Origin: an uncultured Paracoccaceae bacterium
Lineage (GTDB): Bacteria; Pseudomonadota; Alphaproteobacteria; Rhodobacterales; Rhodobacteraceae
Length of the DNA: 64,000 nt
Direction: 5' to 3'
Assembly: GCA_947489445.1 (NCBI GenBank)
Contig: CANLDN010000005.1
Location: forward strand, 62,001-126,000
A model generated the notes under the pieces. It was not told where the DNA came from and did no database searches. It saw only the letters and a list, made by a program, of their open reading frames with translations. How positions within the stretch are numbered: the stretch's first letter is position 1; every line of letters begins with the position of its first letter. The translations under genes were made by a program, and so were the position numbers. Below, one piece after another: positions 42,830 to 50,658 of the stretch.

Positions 42830-43948
42830 CTAGTTCTCGATCGTTGTTTGAATGCCTCTGCGCACAATTTCAAACCATTCACCCGACAGACGCAGCTGTT
42901 CCAGACCCGCATTCACCGTTTGCAGATAGGCCTGACCATTTGGGTTGTTCTTTGGCACAAACACATGCAGCGTCTGCTTGGATGCCAATGCCGGGATTTT
43001 CACGATCCGGTCTTCCAATCCCATCTCGCTATAGTCTTCCTCGGCAGGCAAGGCGTCATATGTCACGATGTCCACAGCGCTCAACTGCAACAATTCCCAG
43101 CACCGTTCTTCCGTTGGGGCAAAGATCAGCTCGATATTCGGCGCCACCAGGCCTTCACCTTCCAGATCAAACGAGAACCAGCCGTCAGGGCGACAAAGCC
43201 GCGCACCATAAAGCTGCTCGTATTCTGTCACGCCCTCGTAGGGGCTGCCTGCCAGCGTGTAATATCCAACCAACGCATCATAAAACGGCTCAGAGGCATC
43301 AAACTGCGTACACCGTAGCGCATTGGCTTCAGACAAAATGTCCACCTTCGAACAATCTGGCAGGAACCACGGGAAACCCATATCAAACGCGCCAATTGGC
43401 AGAAGCGTGGTCAGATGCGAACCCCAGTCATTCACAAAGATAACCTCGAATTCCTGATCGGGGTTGCCCAGCTCCATTGACCGCTGGACCATCTCGGTGA
43501 ACAAACCGCCACCGGGCAGGTTTTCGTCGGTAAATGGCGCATAGTTGCTGCCGGTCAAAAACCGAACAGGCCGGTCGCTGGTTGCCCCCGCAACCGCTGT
43601 CGCAACCCGCGCTGGTTGACTATCGCCAACAATCGGCAACGCGCCATCTGCGCATGGAATGCGGATCACCTGCCCCACCTCCAGCGTGTTCGGCCCGGCC
43701 AGCACATTGCGATTGGCGTTATAAAGCTGTTGGAAGCCGCCGCTCAGATCAACCGCCTCCGAGATCCCGTAAAGCGTATCGCCACGCACGATCGTATAGT
43801 TGGAACACAGCGATTGTGCCGCAACGGTATCAGCGGACAAGGTCGCCACCCCACATGTGACAGCAAAAACCGCTGCCATACTCGATAAACCAACAGTTTT
43901 GTTACCCGTTTTCAAAGCCTTGGAGTATAGGCCTGTGCAATTCTCCAT
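42830..43948 (-). CDS. LysM plus family-3-like solute-binding protein
   Basis: A 372-residue secreted protein. A long N-terminal signal region (cleavage near VAAQS), a LysM peptidoglycan-binding domain (NYTIVRGDTLYGISEAVDLS ... LEVGQVIRIP, about 51-98) and an amino-acid-type periplasmic binding fold (PVRFLTGSNYAPFTDENLPG, then GGGLFTEMVQRS and DMGFPWFLPD). The fusion would hold a solute-binding domain on the cell wall. Cysteines in the binding domain may pair. ATG 43948 follows AAAGGGCAACCCA. Convergent with the PstS-OmpA gene. Confidence 0.87.
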   Translation of the reverse strand: MENCTGLYSKALKTGNKTVGLSSMAAVFAVTCGVATLSADTVAAQSLCSNYTIVRGDTLYGISEAVDLSGGFQQLYNANRNVLAGPNTLEVGQVIRIPCADGALPIVGDSQPARVATAVAGATSDRPVRFLTGSNYAPFTDENLPGGGLFTEMVQRSMELGNPDQEFEVIFVNDWGSHLTTLLPIGAFDMGFPWFLPDCSKVDILSEANALRCTQFDASEPFYDALVGYYTLAGSPYEGVTEYEQLYGARLCRPDGWFSFDLEGEGLVAPNIELIFAPTEERCWELLQLSAVDIVTYDALPAEEDYSEMGLEDRIVKIPALASKQTLHVFVPKNNPNGQAYLQTVNAGLEQLRLSGEWFEIVRRGIQTTIEN

Positions 43949-44260
43949 TGGGTTGCCCTTTCAGCGGTTGGTTTCTTCCCTGTCTACTATGAGGCAGAAA
44001 AAGGCAAAATGTTGACAAAAACCACATAACGCGAAGAAAGCTGACAAAATGCAAACGGCGTTTTGAAGTCTGCTGATGACCACCAGCTGCCGCCGACACT
44101 TTCAGCCATGACAGCGTGTCGTAAAAAACCTGCATCATGTTTCAGGCGACAACGCCGCGCGACACTGATACGTCCTGGGCGTTTCGAAAAAAGTTGAAGT
44201 CTCAACCTTTTTGCGAAATGCCTGAGCATCAAACAGTTCACTCACATGACGGAGCCTGCC
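43949..44260. other. Divergent intergenic region before yghU
   Basis: 312 bases between the LysM-SBP gene (minus) and yghU (plus). I see no gene or RNA here. A TTGACA (44012-44017) may be a -35 element. Near the yghU end lies the imperfect inverted repeat listed separately. Confidence 0.5.
44182..44218. promoter_or_regulatory. Imperfect inverted repeat before yghU
   Basis: Arms TTTCGAAAAAAGTTGA (44182-44197) and TCAACCTTTTTGCGAAA (44202-44218) pair almost fully with a four-base centre, 42 bases above the yghU start. Could be an operator or an RNA hairpin. Confidence 0.4.
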
Positions 44261-45133
44261 ATGACAGACCAACCCCCTTACACACCACCCAAAGTCTGGA
44301 CATGGGATGCCGAAAACGGCGGCAAATTCGCCAATATCAACCGGCCCATCGCAGGTGCGACCCATGACAAGGAACTGCCCATCGGCCAACATCCTTTGCA
44401 ACTGCATTCGCTGGCCACACCCAATGGGGTCAAGGTCACGGTGATGCTCGAAGAACTGCTCGCGGCGGGACATGACGCCGAATATGATGCCTGGTTGATC
44501 GACATTCAGGAAGGTGACCAATTCGGCAGCGGCTTTGTCGACATCAACCCGAACTCAAAAATTCCGGCGCTGCTGGATCGTGACACCGGCTCGCGTGTCT
44601 TTGAAAGCGGCGCCATCCTGCTTTATCTGGCCGAAAAATTCGGGGCCTTCCTGCCCACCGACACCAAAGCCCGGACAGAAACGCTCAACTGGTTGTTCTG
44701 GCTGCAAGGTAGCGCGCCCTACCTTGGCGGCGGTTTTGGCCATTTCTACGCCTACGCATCCGAGAAATTCGAATACCCCATCAATCGCTTCGCGATGGAG
44801 GCCAAGCGGCAACTTGACGTGCTCGACCGGCGATTGGCCGAGGCTGCATATCTGGGTGGTGATACCTATTCGATCGCTGATATGGCCACTGCCCCGTGGT
44901 ATGGCGCACTGGTCAAAGGGCTGGTCTATGACGCCGCCGAATTCCTTGATGTTGCCGCCTACAAGCACGTGAACCGCTGGGCCAATGATGTGATGACCCG
45001 CCCGGCATTCTTGCGCGGGAAAATGGTCAACCGGGCATGGGGCGAAGACAGCGAACAACTGCGCGAACGGCACGCGGCGTCCGATTTTGACACCCAGACA
45101 TGGGACAAAATCAAACCGGAAGCGGCTGAATAA
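44261..45133 (+). CDS. yghU: Glutathione S-transferase family protein YghU
   Basis: A 290-residue Nu-class GST homologue close to E. coli YghU, which uses glutathione disulfide and has disulfide-bond reductase activity. The sequence shows YTPPKVWTWDAENGGKFANI, NRPIAGATHDKELP, LATPNGVKVTVMLEELL, NPNSKIPALLDRD, RVFESGAILLYLAEKFG and LGGGFGHFYAYASEKFEYPI, all family-typical. Start ATG 44261 has ACGGAG six bases above; an ATG at 44246 is possible. Its stop is four bases from the convergent GGDEF gene. Confidence 0.93.
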   Translation: MTDQPPYTPPKVWTWDAENGGKFANINRPIAGATHDKELPIGQHPLQLHSLATPNGVKVTVMLEELLAAGHDAEYDAWLIDIQEGDQFGSGFVDINPNSKIPALLDRDTGSRVFESGAILLYLAEKFGAFLPTDTKARTETLNWLFWLQGSAPYLGGGFGHFYAYASEKFEYPINRFAMEAKRQLDVLDRRLAEAAYLGGDTYSIADMATAPWYGALVKGLVYDAAEFLDVAAYKHVNRWANDVMTRPAFLRGKMVNRAWGEDSEQLRERHAASDFDTQTWDKIKPEAAE

Positions 45134-45137
45134 TGAT

Positions 45138-45881
45138 TTATGCAGCAAATGCCAGGCGGGCACGACCATCCCGCTTGGCACGATAAAGCGCCTGATCGGC
45201 CTCTCTCAAGGCCGCCATCACGTCACCGCCCGGCCCTAAATGGGCCGCGCCGACAGAGGCAGTGACACGAAACCCTGCTTCCAGGCCCTCGAACTCAATA
45301 CCACCTGCCAAGCGGCCTCCTATCTGGCCGACATCCTTTGCATCTTGGCCAACCAGAAAAACAGCGAACTCCTCGCCGCCCAGCCGGCCAACCAGATGAT
45401 CGGGCCCGGCCACGTCACACATATGGTTCGCAATCTGGCACAGGACCTCATCACCGATGGCATGCCCGTGGCCGTCATTGATGGCCTTGAAATGATCAAG
45501 GTCCAGCATCAGCATCACACCAGAACCGGCATCTGACACAGACGCCAGAAAGGCCCGGCGGTTCATCAGGCCCGTCAACGGATCGGTGGACGCCATCCGG
45601 GTCAGCTCACGCTGTAAGGTGTCGACATGGCGAAATAGAACAAGACCAAACAAGATAAGTGGTGCCGCAATCAGCGACGTCATCGCCACATGGATCAGAA
45701 ACGGGTCATCAGCCTGACCGTCAAAGATAAATTCAACCACATAGGCGATGGTTGACGCGACCAATCCCCAAAAGACCAAACCAAATGGCCAATCCCACCA
45801 CCGGCGTGGTGTAAGGAAAGCGACAAACCGGTTCATCAATGGTTCTGAACTTGACATGATCGTTGTGTAGGTCTGCACCAT
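45138..45881 (-). CDS. Membrane diguanylate cyclase (GGDEF domain)
   Basis: A protein of about 247 residues with two membrane helices (about 31-53 and 66-86), then a GGDEF domain starting STDPLTGLMNRRAFLASV, with VMLMLDLDHFKAINDGHGH and the active loop RLGGEEF, followed by ADQALYRAKRDGR. It should make cyclic di-GMP. No upstream I-site RxxD is obvious. ATG 45881 (MVQTYTT) is the best start; ATG 45857 is possible. Confidence 0.9.
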   Translation of the reverse strand: MVQTYTTIMSSSEPLMNRFVAFLTPRRWWDWPFGLVFWGLVASTIAYVVEFIFDGQADDPFLIHVAMTSLIAAPLILFGLVLFRHVDTLQRELTRMASTDPLTGLMNRRAFLASVSDAGSGVMLMLDLDHFKAINDGHGHAIGDEVLCQIANHMCDVAGPDHLVGRLGGEEFAVFLVGQDAKDVGQIGGRLAGGIEFEGLEAGFRVTASVGAAHLGPGGDVMAALREADQALYRAKRDGRARLAFAA

Positions 45882-45997
45882 TGAAGGGGTGTTAAATTTT
45901 TGTCGCAAACAAAAGACAATTGTCCGGACCCAAACCCCACCCCTGAAAGAAAGTTGCGAAACACCGCCCGCTTACGACATTTTCTCCAATCTTACTG

Positions 45998-46026
45998 TTG
46001 ACCACCCTTTCTGCTCACACTAGTGT
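45998..46026 (+). promoter_or_regulatory. Putative ilvB promoter
   Basis: TTGACC (45998-46003), 17-base spacer, TAGTGT (46021-46026). The spacing is ideal and places transcription start about 15-20 bases before the leader peptide at 46049. The -10 element is weak. Confidence 0.5.
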
Positions 46027-46048
46027 CGCGGCACGTAAAGGAACCTCG

Positions 46049-46096
46049 ATGAACAACGTCGTACTAATTGTGAGAAACACGCGCATGGGCCGGTGA
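46049..46096 (+). CDS. ilvB leader peptide
   Basis: A 15-codon frame: MNNVVLIVRNTRMGR then TGA. Five branched-chain codons in a row (Val-Val-Leu-Ile-Val, 46058-46072) sit just before an RNA hairpin region, with AAAGGAA 5-11 bases upstream of the ATG. This is the layout of a classical branched-chain amino-acid leader peptide, in which a stalled ribosome reports scarcity of charged tRNA. Confidence 0.8.
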   Translation: MNNVVLIVRNTRMGR

Positions 46097-46148
46097 CGGT
46101 AAGACCATAACGATCCCATGCGCCCCCGACATCCTCGGGGGTTTTTTT
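46081..46148 (+). promoter_or_regulatory. ilvB transcription attenuator
   Basis: Arms GCGCATGGG (46081-46089) and CCCATGCGC (46115-46123) can pair, and next to them CCCCCGA (46123-46129), CATCC, TCGGGGG (46135-46141) followed by TTTTTTT (46142-46148) forms a textbook intrinsic terminator before ilvB. The first hairpin overlaps the end of the leader peptide, so ribosome position should choose between structures. The two stems share only base 46123, so the exact antiterminator is not clear. Confidence 0.8.
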
Positions 46149-46186
46149 GTGACTGATGAAACCAAAACGCGAAGGACGCGAGAACA

Positions 46187-47941
46187 ATGAGCAAAGCCAT
46201 GACGGGCGCAAAAATGGTAGTCCAATCCCTGATCGATCAGGGTGTGGACGTCGTCTTTGGATACCCCGGTGGCGCCGTCCTACCGATCTACGACGAGATT
46301 TTTCAGCAAAACCACATACAGCACGTGCTGGTGCGCCACGAACAAGGGGCGGTGCATGCTGCAGAAGGCTACGCGCGGGCAACCGGCAAGCCAGGCGTTG
46401 CCTTGGTCACATCAGGCCCCGGCGCGACCAATGCAGTCACCGGCCTGACCGATGCGCTGATGGACAGCATTCCAATCATCGTGCTGACCGGCCAAGTACC
46501 AACCTTTATGATCGGCTCTGATGCGTTTCAAGAAGCTGACACCGTTGGCATCACGCGCCCCTGCACCAAACATAACTGGCTGGTGAAAGACACCGACAAG
46601 CTGTCGGCTGTCATGCACGAGGCGTTTCATATCGCCACCTCGGGTCGGCCCGGCCCTGTCGTGATCGACATCCCCAAAGATGTCCAGTTCGCGACCGGCA
46701 AATATACCGAAGCCCGGCAGGTCGAGACGCATTACAACCCGCAGGTCAAAGGTGACATGGAGATGATCACCGAACTGGCCAAAGCGATGGAAACCGCCAA
46801 ACGGCCGATCTTCTACACCGGCGGCGGGGTGATCAATTCCGGTCCGGCGGCTTCCCAACTGCTGCGCGAACTTGTGGCAGCCACCGGGTTCCCGATCACC
46901 TCCACCCTGATGGGCTTGGGCAGCTATCCCGCATCCGGCGACAATTGGATCGGTATGCTGGGCATGCATGGGCTGTATGAAGCCAACATGGCCATGCATG
47001 ACTGCGACCTGATGATCAATATCGGCGCACGCTTCGACGACCGGATCACTGGACGGCTTGATGCCTTCAGCCCGAAATCCAAAAAGGCGCATATCGATAT
47101 TGATGCATCATCCATCAACAAGGTGATCAAGGTCGATATGCCGATCCTGGGCGACTGCGCGCATGTGCTCGAAGACTTGCTGAACGTCTGGAAATCACGC
47201 GGTCGCAAAACGGACAAGGAAAATGTCGCCAAATGGTGGCACCAAATTAACGACTGGAAAAAGATCGACTGCCTGAAGTTCGAACAAAAGGGCAAGGTGA
47301 TCAAACCGCAATATGCGTTGTCGCGCCTGGAAGAGCTGACCAAAAAGTACGACCGCTACATCTGTACCGAAGTGGGCCAACACCAGATGTGGGCTGCCCA
47401 ATATCTGGGCTTCGAAGACCCCAACCGCTGGATGACCTCTGGCGGGCTGGGCACGATGGGCTATGGCTTCCCCGCCTCCATCGGCGTGCAGATGGGCCAC
47501 CCAGACGCATTGGTCATCAATGTCGCGGGCGAGGCGTCATGGCTGATGAACATGCAGGAACTGGGCACCGCCATGCAATACCGACTGCCCGTCAAACAGT
47601 TCATCCTCAATAACGAACGGCTGGGGATGGTCAGGCAATGGCAAGAGCTGCTGCACGGCGAACGCTATTCAAGCAGCTGGTCAGAAAGCCTGCCCGATTT
47701 CGTGAAACTGGCCGAAGCCTTCGGGGCAAAGGGAATTCAGTGCCACGACCCCGACAGCCTTGATGACGCGATCATGGAAATGCTCAACCATGACGGGCCG
47801 GTGCTGTTCGACTGTCTGGTCGAAAAGCACGAAAACTGCTTCCCCATGATCCCGTCAGGCAAGCCGCATAACGAAATGATTCTGGGCGAAAACGCGGATA
47901 CGGCCAACGCTATCCAGTCAGGCGGCGCGGTGCTGGTTTAA
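46187..47941 (+). CDS. ilvB: Acetolactate synthase large subunit
   Basis: The ThDP-dependent catalytic subunit for the first common step of valine, leucine and isoleucine synthesis (584 residues). Catalytic Glu in VRHEQGAVHAAEGYARATGK, the FAD region IGARFDDRITGRLDAF, and a ThDP motif NVAGEASWLMNMQELGTA ... FILNN; the usual G-D-G is A-G-E-A here, similar to the A-G-D-A form common in alphaproteobacteria. ATG 46187 follows GAAGGACGCGAGAACA. Controlled by the leader and attenuator upstream; ilvN follows after 91 bases. Confidence 0.97.
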   Translation: MSKAMTGAKMVVQSLIDQGVDVVFGYPGGAVLPIYDEIFQQNHIQHVLVRHEQGAVHAAEGYARATGKPGVALVTSGPGATNAVTGLTDALMDSIPIIVLTGQVPTFMIGSDAFQEADTVGITRPCTKHNWLVKDTDKLSAVMHEAFHIATSGRPGPVVIDIPKDVQFATGKYTEARQVETHYNPQVKGDMEMITELAKAMETAKRPIFYTGGGVINSGPAASQLLRELVAATGFPITSTLMGLGSYPASGDNWIGMLGMHGLYEANMAMHDCDLMINIGARFDDRITGRLDAFSPKSKKAHIDIDASSINKVIKVDMPILGDCAHVLEDLLNVWKSRGRKTDKENVAKWWHQINDWKKIDCLKFEQKGKVIKPQYALSRLEELTKKYDRYICTEVGQHQMWAAQYLGFEDPNRWMTSGGLGTMGYGFPASIGVQMGHPDALVINVAGEASWLMNMQELGTAMQYRLPVKQFILNNERLGMVRQWQELLHGERYSSSWSESLPDFVKLAEAFGAKGIQCHDPDSLDDAIMEMLNHDGPVLFDCLVEKHENCFPMIPSGKPHNEMILGENADTANAIQSGGAVLV

Positions 47942-47949
47942 AAGTGAGC

Positions 47950-48003
47950 ATGCGCATCATCATGCGCATGGTTTCTGCATAAGTTCTGCATGCTTTCTGC
48001 ATC
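47950..48003 (+). repeat. Hairpin and three 11-base-spaced repeats between ilvB and ilvN
   Basis: CATGCGCAT (47950-47958) and ATGCGCATG (47963-47971) form a 9-base stem with a four-base loop. Then TTCTGCAT occurs three times, at 47974, 47985 and 47996, each exactly 11 bases apart (one helical turn). A short frame MRIIMRMVSA (47951-47983) spans the hairpin. This may bind a regulator or set the ilvB:ilvN ratio. Confidence 0.55.
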
Positions 48004-48032
48004 CACATAATAACACGAAAAAGGGGCATCCC

Positions 48033-48596
48033 ATGTCGCCGCTCAAAATCAAAAAAGGCTCCACCAGCCACTCCGCCTACGACCTCCGTCCGACGTTTTC
48101 GGACAAGAAAGAACAGCACACACTGGCTGTTTTAGTGGAAAACGAACCTGGCGTTCTGTCTCGCGTCATCGGTCTGTTCGCCGGGCGTGGGTATAACATT
48201 GATAGCCTGACCGTGGCCGAGGTGGACCATACCGGTCACCGCTCAAGGATCACAATCGTCACATCCGGCACGCCGCAAGTGATCACGCAGATCAAGGCAC
48301 AGCTTGGCCGGATCGTGGATGTTCACGAAGTCCATGACCTGACCGTCGAGGGGCCATCGGTCGAACGTGAACTAGCATTGTTGAAAGTCGCCGGTGCGGG
48401 CGATCACCGGATCGAGGCAATCCGGCTAGCGGATATTTTCAGAGCAAATGTGGTCGATAGCACATTGGAATCATTCGTGTTTGAGATCACAGGAACACCC
48501 GAAAAAATCGACGCTTTCGCTGATCTCATGCGCCCGCTTGGCCTTCAGGAAGTCGCGCGCACAGGGGTCGCGGCACTATCACGCGGGGCATTATAA
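48033..48596 (+). CDS. ilvN: Acetolactate synthase small subunit
   Basis: The regulatory subunit that gives valine feedback and activates IlvB (187 residues; often also called ilvH). ACT domain at about 28-100 (HTLAVLVENEPGVLSRVIGL, FAGRGYNIDSLTVAEVD) and the C-terminal ALS_ss_C domain (LALLKVAGAG ... LADIFRANVVDST). ATG 48033 follows AAAGGGGCATCCC. Ends before a strong terminator. Confidence 0.96.
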   Translation: MSPLKIKKGSTSHSAYDLRPTFSDKKEQHTLAVLVENEPGVLSRVIGLFAGRGYNIDSLTVAEVDHTGHRSRITIVTSGTPQVITQIKAQLGRIVDVHEVHDLTVEGPSVERELALLKVAGAGDHRIEAIRLADIFRANVVDSTLESFVFEITGTPEKIDAFADLMRPLGLQEVARTGVAALSRGAL

Positions 48597-48645
48597 GCGA
48601 CACCCTCCGCATCCGATTGGGGTAGAACGCGAAGGATGCTGACGT

Positions 48646-48672
48646 GGCCGGGATCAGAGGCTGACCCCGGCC
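48646..48672. terminator. Terminator between ilvN and the EF-hand gene
   Basis: GGCCGGG (48646-48652) pairs with CCCGGCC (48666-48672), with an inner TCAG/CTGA stem and loop AGG. Serves two convergent genes; no T run. Confidence 0.65.
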
Positions 48673-48681
48673 CGTGTCATC

Positions 48682-48927
48682 TTAGGACTCTGGCAGCAGG
48701 CCAGCTTCGGTGCCGACTGCAATTTCGTCCACGTCCAACAGGCCATCGCCGGTGGCGTCAAGCGCTGTGAATTCGTCTTCTGTCATTTCAGGCATCACAG
48801 CCTGCAGTTCAGGAAAGCTGTACATCCCATCGCCATTGATATCGATCGCGGCGTCTTGCGCAAAAGCTGGCGCAGCCAGTGCAACAACAAGGGCGAGTGG
48901 TGTCAGCAGCTTTGTCGTATGGGTCAT
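48682..48927 (-). CDS. Small periplasmic EF-hand protein
   Basis: An 81-residue secreted protein: signal peptide to AFAQ (about residue 24), then two EF-hand loops, DINGDGMYSFPE (about 28-39) and DATGDGLLDVDE (57-68), both with the D-x-D/N/T-G-D-G pattern needed to bind calcium. No other domain. Such proteins occur singly in Rhodobacteraceae; its partner is not known. Confidence 0.85.
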   Translation of the reverse strand: MTHTTKLLTPLALVVALAAPAFAQDAAIDINGDGMYSFPELQAVMPEMTEDEFTALDATGDGLLDVDEIAVGTEAGLLPES

Positions 48928-49246
48928 TATCGTTCTCCATTGCTAGGACATTAAGAAGGTCGTTGCCTTCGCCATAAGAGATGGGCTTCCAACGACTGAC
49001 TTACCACGACTCCCCACAAAACAAAGCAAAAACGGCCAAGTGTCGCCATATTGGGAAACAATGATGCGCAGAATGGCGCTTACGTTTCTTGTCCGAATAC
49101 AAACTGGCAATCCTTTTCTTACAGATTTGATCAACGTCGGCAGGTTCCGGCCAAAACATGTCGCTGTGAGAAAAATGCGCGTCGCCATGGAACACCCGAT
49201 GATGCGCACGGTTCGTTATCATTTGTTAAGACATAGGAAGTGTATC
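48928..49246. other. Intergenic region before the Rieske oxygenase
   Basis: 319 bases between the divergent EF-hand gene and the Rieske gene. The Rieske reading frame stays open through most of it (back to 49040) but the residues have no family likeness and there is a good ribosome site (AGGAAG) only at the 49247 start. No hairpin or palindrome stood out. Confidence 0.5.
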
Positions 49247-50398
49247 ATGGCCAAAGATGTCCCCACAGACGCGCTCGATGCGGTGCGCCAGCCCATCGAA
49301 ACAGCACACGGCCTGCCAAACGCGCATTACGTCGATCCGGCGGTCTTTGAGGCTGAAAAACATGCCGTCCTGTTTGCCGGTTGGGTCGGCCTCGTCGTGG
49401 CCTCAGATGTGCCGGAAGTCGGCGATGCCAAACCGATTGAATTGCTGGGCATCCCTCTCCTCCTGATCCGCGACAAAACGGGGCAGGTTCGCGTTTTTCA
49501 GAACATCTGCCGTCATCGCGGCATGATACTCATCACTGAACCACGCAAAATCGAAGGGGCAATCCGTTGTCCCTATCATTCATGGTGTTACGCCACGGAC
49601 GGAAAACTTGTTTCCACCCCGCATGTGGGCGGCCCGGGTCACAACACCCATGAAGCGGTCGACAAAGACCAGTTGGGGCTTGTGGAAGTGCGCAGCCACA
49701 TCTGGTTCGACACCGTCTTTATCAACATCGACGGCAGCGCACCGCCCTTCGAAACGGTGCATGCAGATCTGATTGCCCGCTGGGCCGCTTTTGACCAACC
49801 GCTTTATCATGGCGGCTGCGACAGTCGCTTTACCCTCGACGTCAAGACGAATTGGAAACTGGCGGTCGAAAACTATTGCGAAAGCTATCATCTGCCATGG
49901 GTCCACCCCGGCCTGAACAGCTATTCCCGTCTCGAAGATCACTATAATATCGTCGCATGCGGCAAATACTCCGGACAGGGTACTTTGGTCTATCGCCAGC
50001 TCACTGGTGGTGATGCTCAGGTTTTCCCAGACTTCCAAGGACTTACCGATAACTGGATCGATGGCGGCGAATACCTGGCACTCTATCCCAACGTCCTGCT
50101 TGGCGTGCAACGCGACCATGCTTTCGTGATCATTCTCGCACCCCAATCGCACGAACACACCCGCGAACACGTTCACCTCTATTACGCTGCCGCACAGACC
50201 GATGACGCGCTGCGCGCCAAAAACAGCGCCCAATGGCGCGAGGTATTTGAAGAAGACATCTTTGTTGTGGAGGGCATGCAAAAGGGGCGCCACGCCCCCC
50301 ATTTCGACGGCGGCCGCTTCAGCCCTGCCATGGACGGCCCAACCCATTGCTTCCACGATTGGGTGGCAGGCAGGCTTCTGGCCCATCGCACCGGATGA
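49247..50398 (+). CDS. Rieske-type aromatic ring-hydroxylating oxygenase alpha subunit
   Basis: A 383-residue Rieske non-haem iron oxygenase. The 2Fe-2S ligands are Cys88-x-His90 and Cys108-x2-His111 (ICRHRGMIL, CPYHSWCY). The mononuclear iron region is NWKLAVENYCESYHLPWVHP with His215 and His220. The group looks like those acting on quaternary amines or carnitine/betaine rather than hydrocarbon rings, by eye only; no reductase gene is next to it. Start ATG 49247 after AGGAAGTGTATC. ATGA overlap with a 68-residue protein gene. Confidence 0.88.
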   Translation: MAKDVPTDALDAVRQPIETAHGLPNAHYVDPAVFEAEKHAVLFAGWVGLVVASDVPEVGDAKPIELLGIPLLLIRDKTGQVRVFQNICRHRGMILITEPRKIEGAIRCPYHSWCYATDGKLVSTPHVGGPGHNTHEAVDKDQLGLVEVRSHIWFDTVFINIDGSAPPFETVHADLIARWAAFDQPLYHGGCDSRFTLDVKTNWKLAVENYCESYHLPWVHPGLNSYSRLEDHYNIVACGKYSGQGTLVYRQLTGGDAQVFPDFQGLTDNWIDGGEYLALYPNVLLGVQRDHAFVIILAPQSHEHTREHVHLYYAAAQTDDALRAKNSAQWREVFEEDIFVVEGMQKGRHAPHFDGGRFSPAMDGPTHCFHDWVAGRLLAHRTG

Positions 50399-50601
50399 CA
50401 CTGGACGAGCGGCTGCTAGAGGCGCATGCGCGGGGTGATCGCGCAGCACTCGTGGCTCTTTATACTCAAGCCGCCGATCAGGCGCCCGACACGGATGCTG
50501 CCTGTTTCTACCTCACGCAGGCCTATGTCTTTGCGCTCGAACTCGGCCACCCCGCCGCGGCAGCCCTTTATCAACAGCTCAAGGCACACAACCGCGTCTG
50601 A
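50395..50601 (+). CDS. 68-residue helical protein coupled to the Rieske oxygenase
   Basis: MTLDERLLEAHARGDRAALV ... PDTDAACFYLTQAYVFALEL ... HPAAAALYQQLKAHNRV. It reads as two or three TPR/Sel1-like helical hairpins, with no enzymatic motif. The ATG overlaps the Rieske TGA by four bases. An accessory or adaptor role for the oxygenase is likely by position; the family is not known to me. Confidence 0.7.
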   Translation: MTLDERLLEAHARGDRAALVALYTQAADQAPDTDAACFYLTQAYVFALELGHPAAAALYQQLKAHNRV

Positions 50602-50658
50602 CCCCTTGCCCCTGCCCGCCCGGCGATACAGGTTAAGTCAAACCAGACAGGACAAGCC

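Noticed and set aside
42772..43443. Plus-strand frame opposite the LysM-SBP gene
   Set aside because: It starts in the terminator and is antisense to a gene with a clear signal peptide, LysM and binding domain.
49040..49246. Upstream extension of the Rieske frame
   Set aside because: The residues do not match oxygenases, and a good ribosome site precedes 49247.
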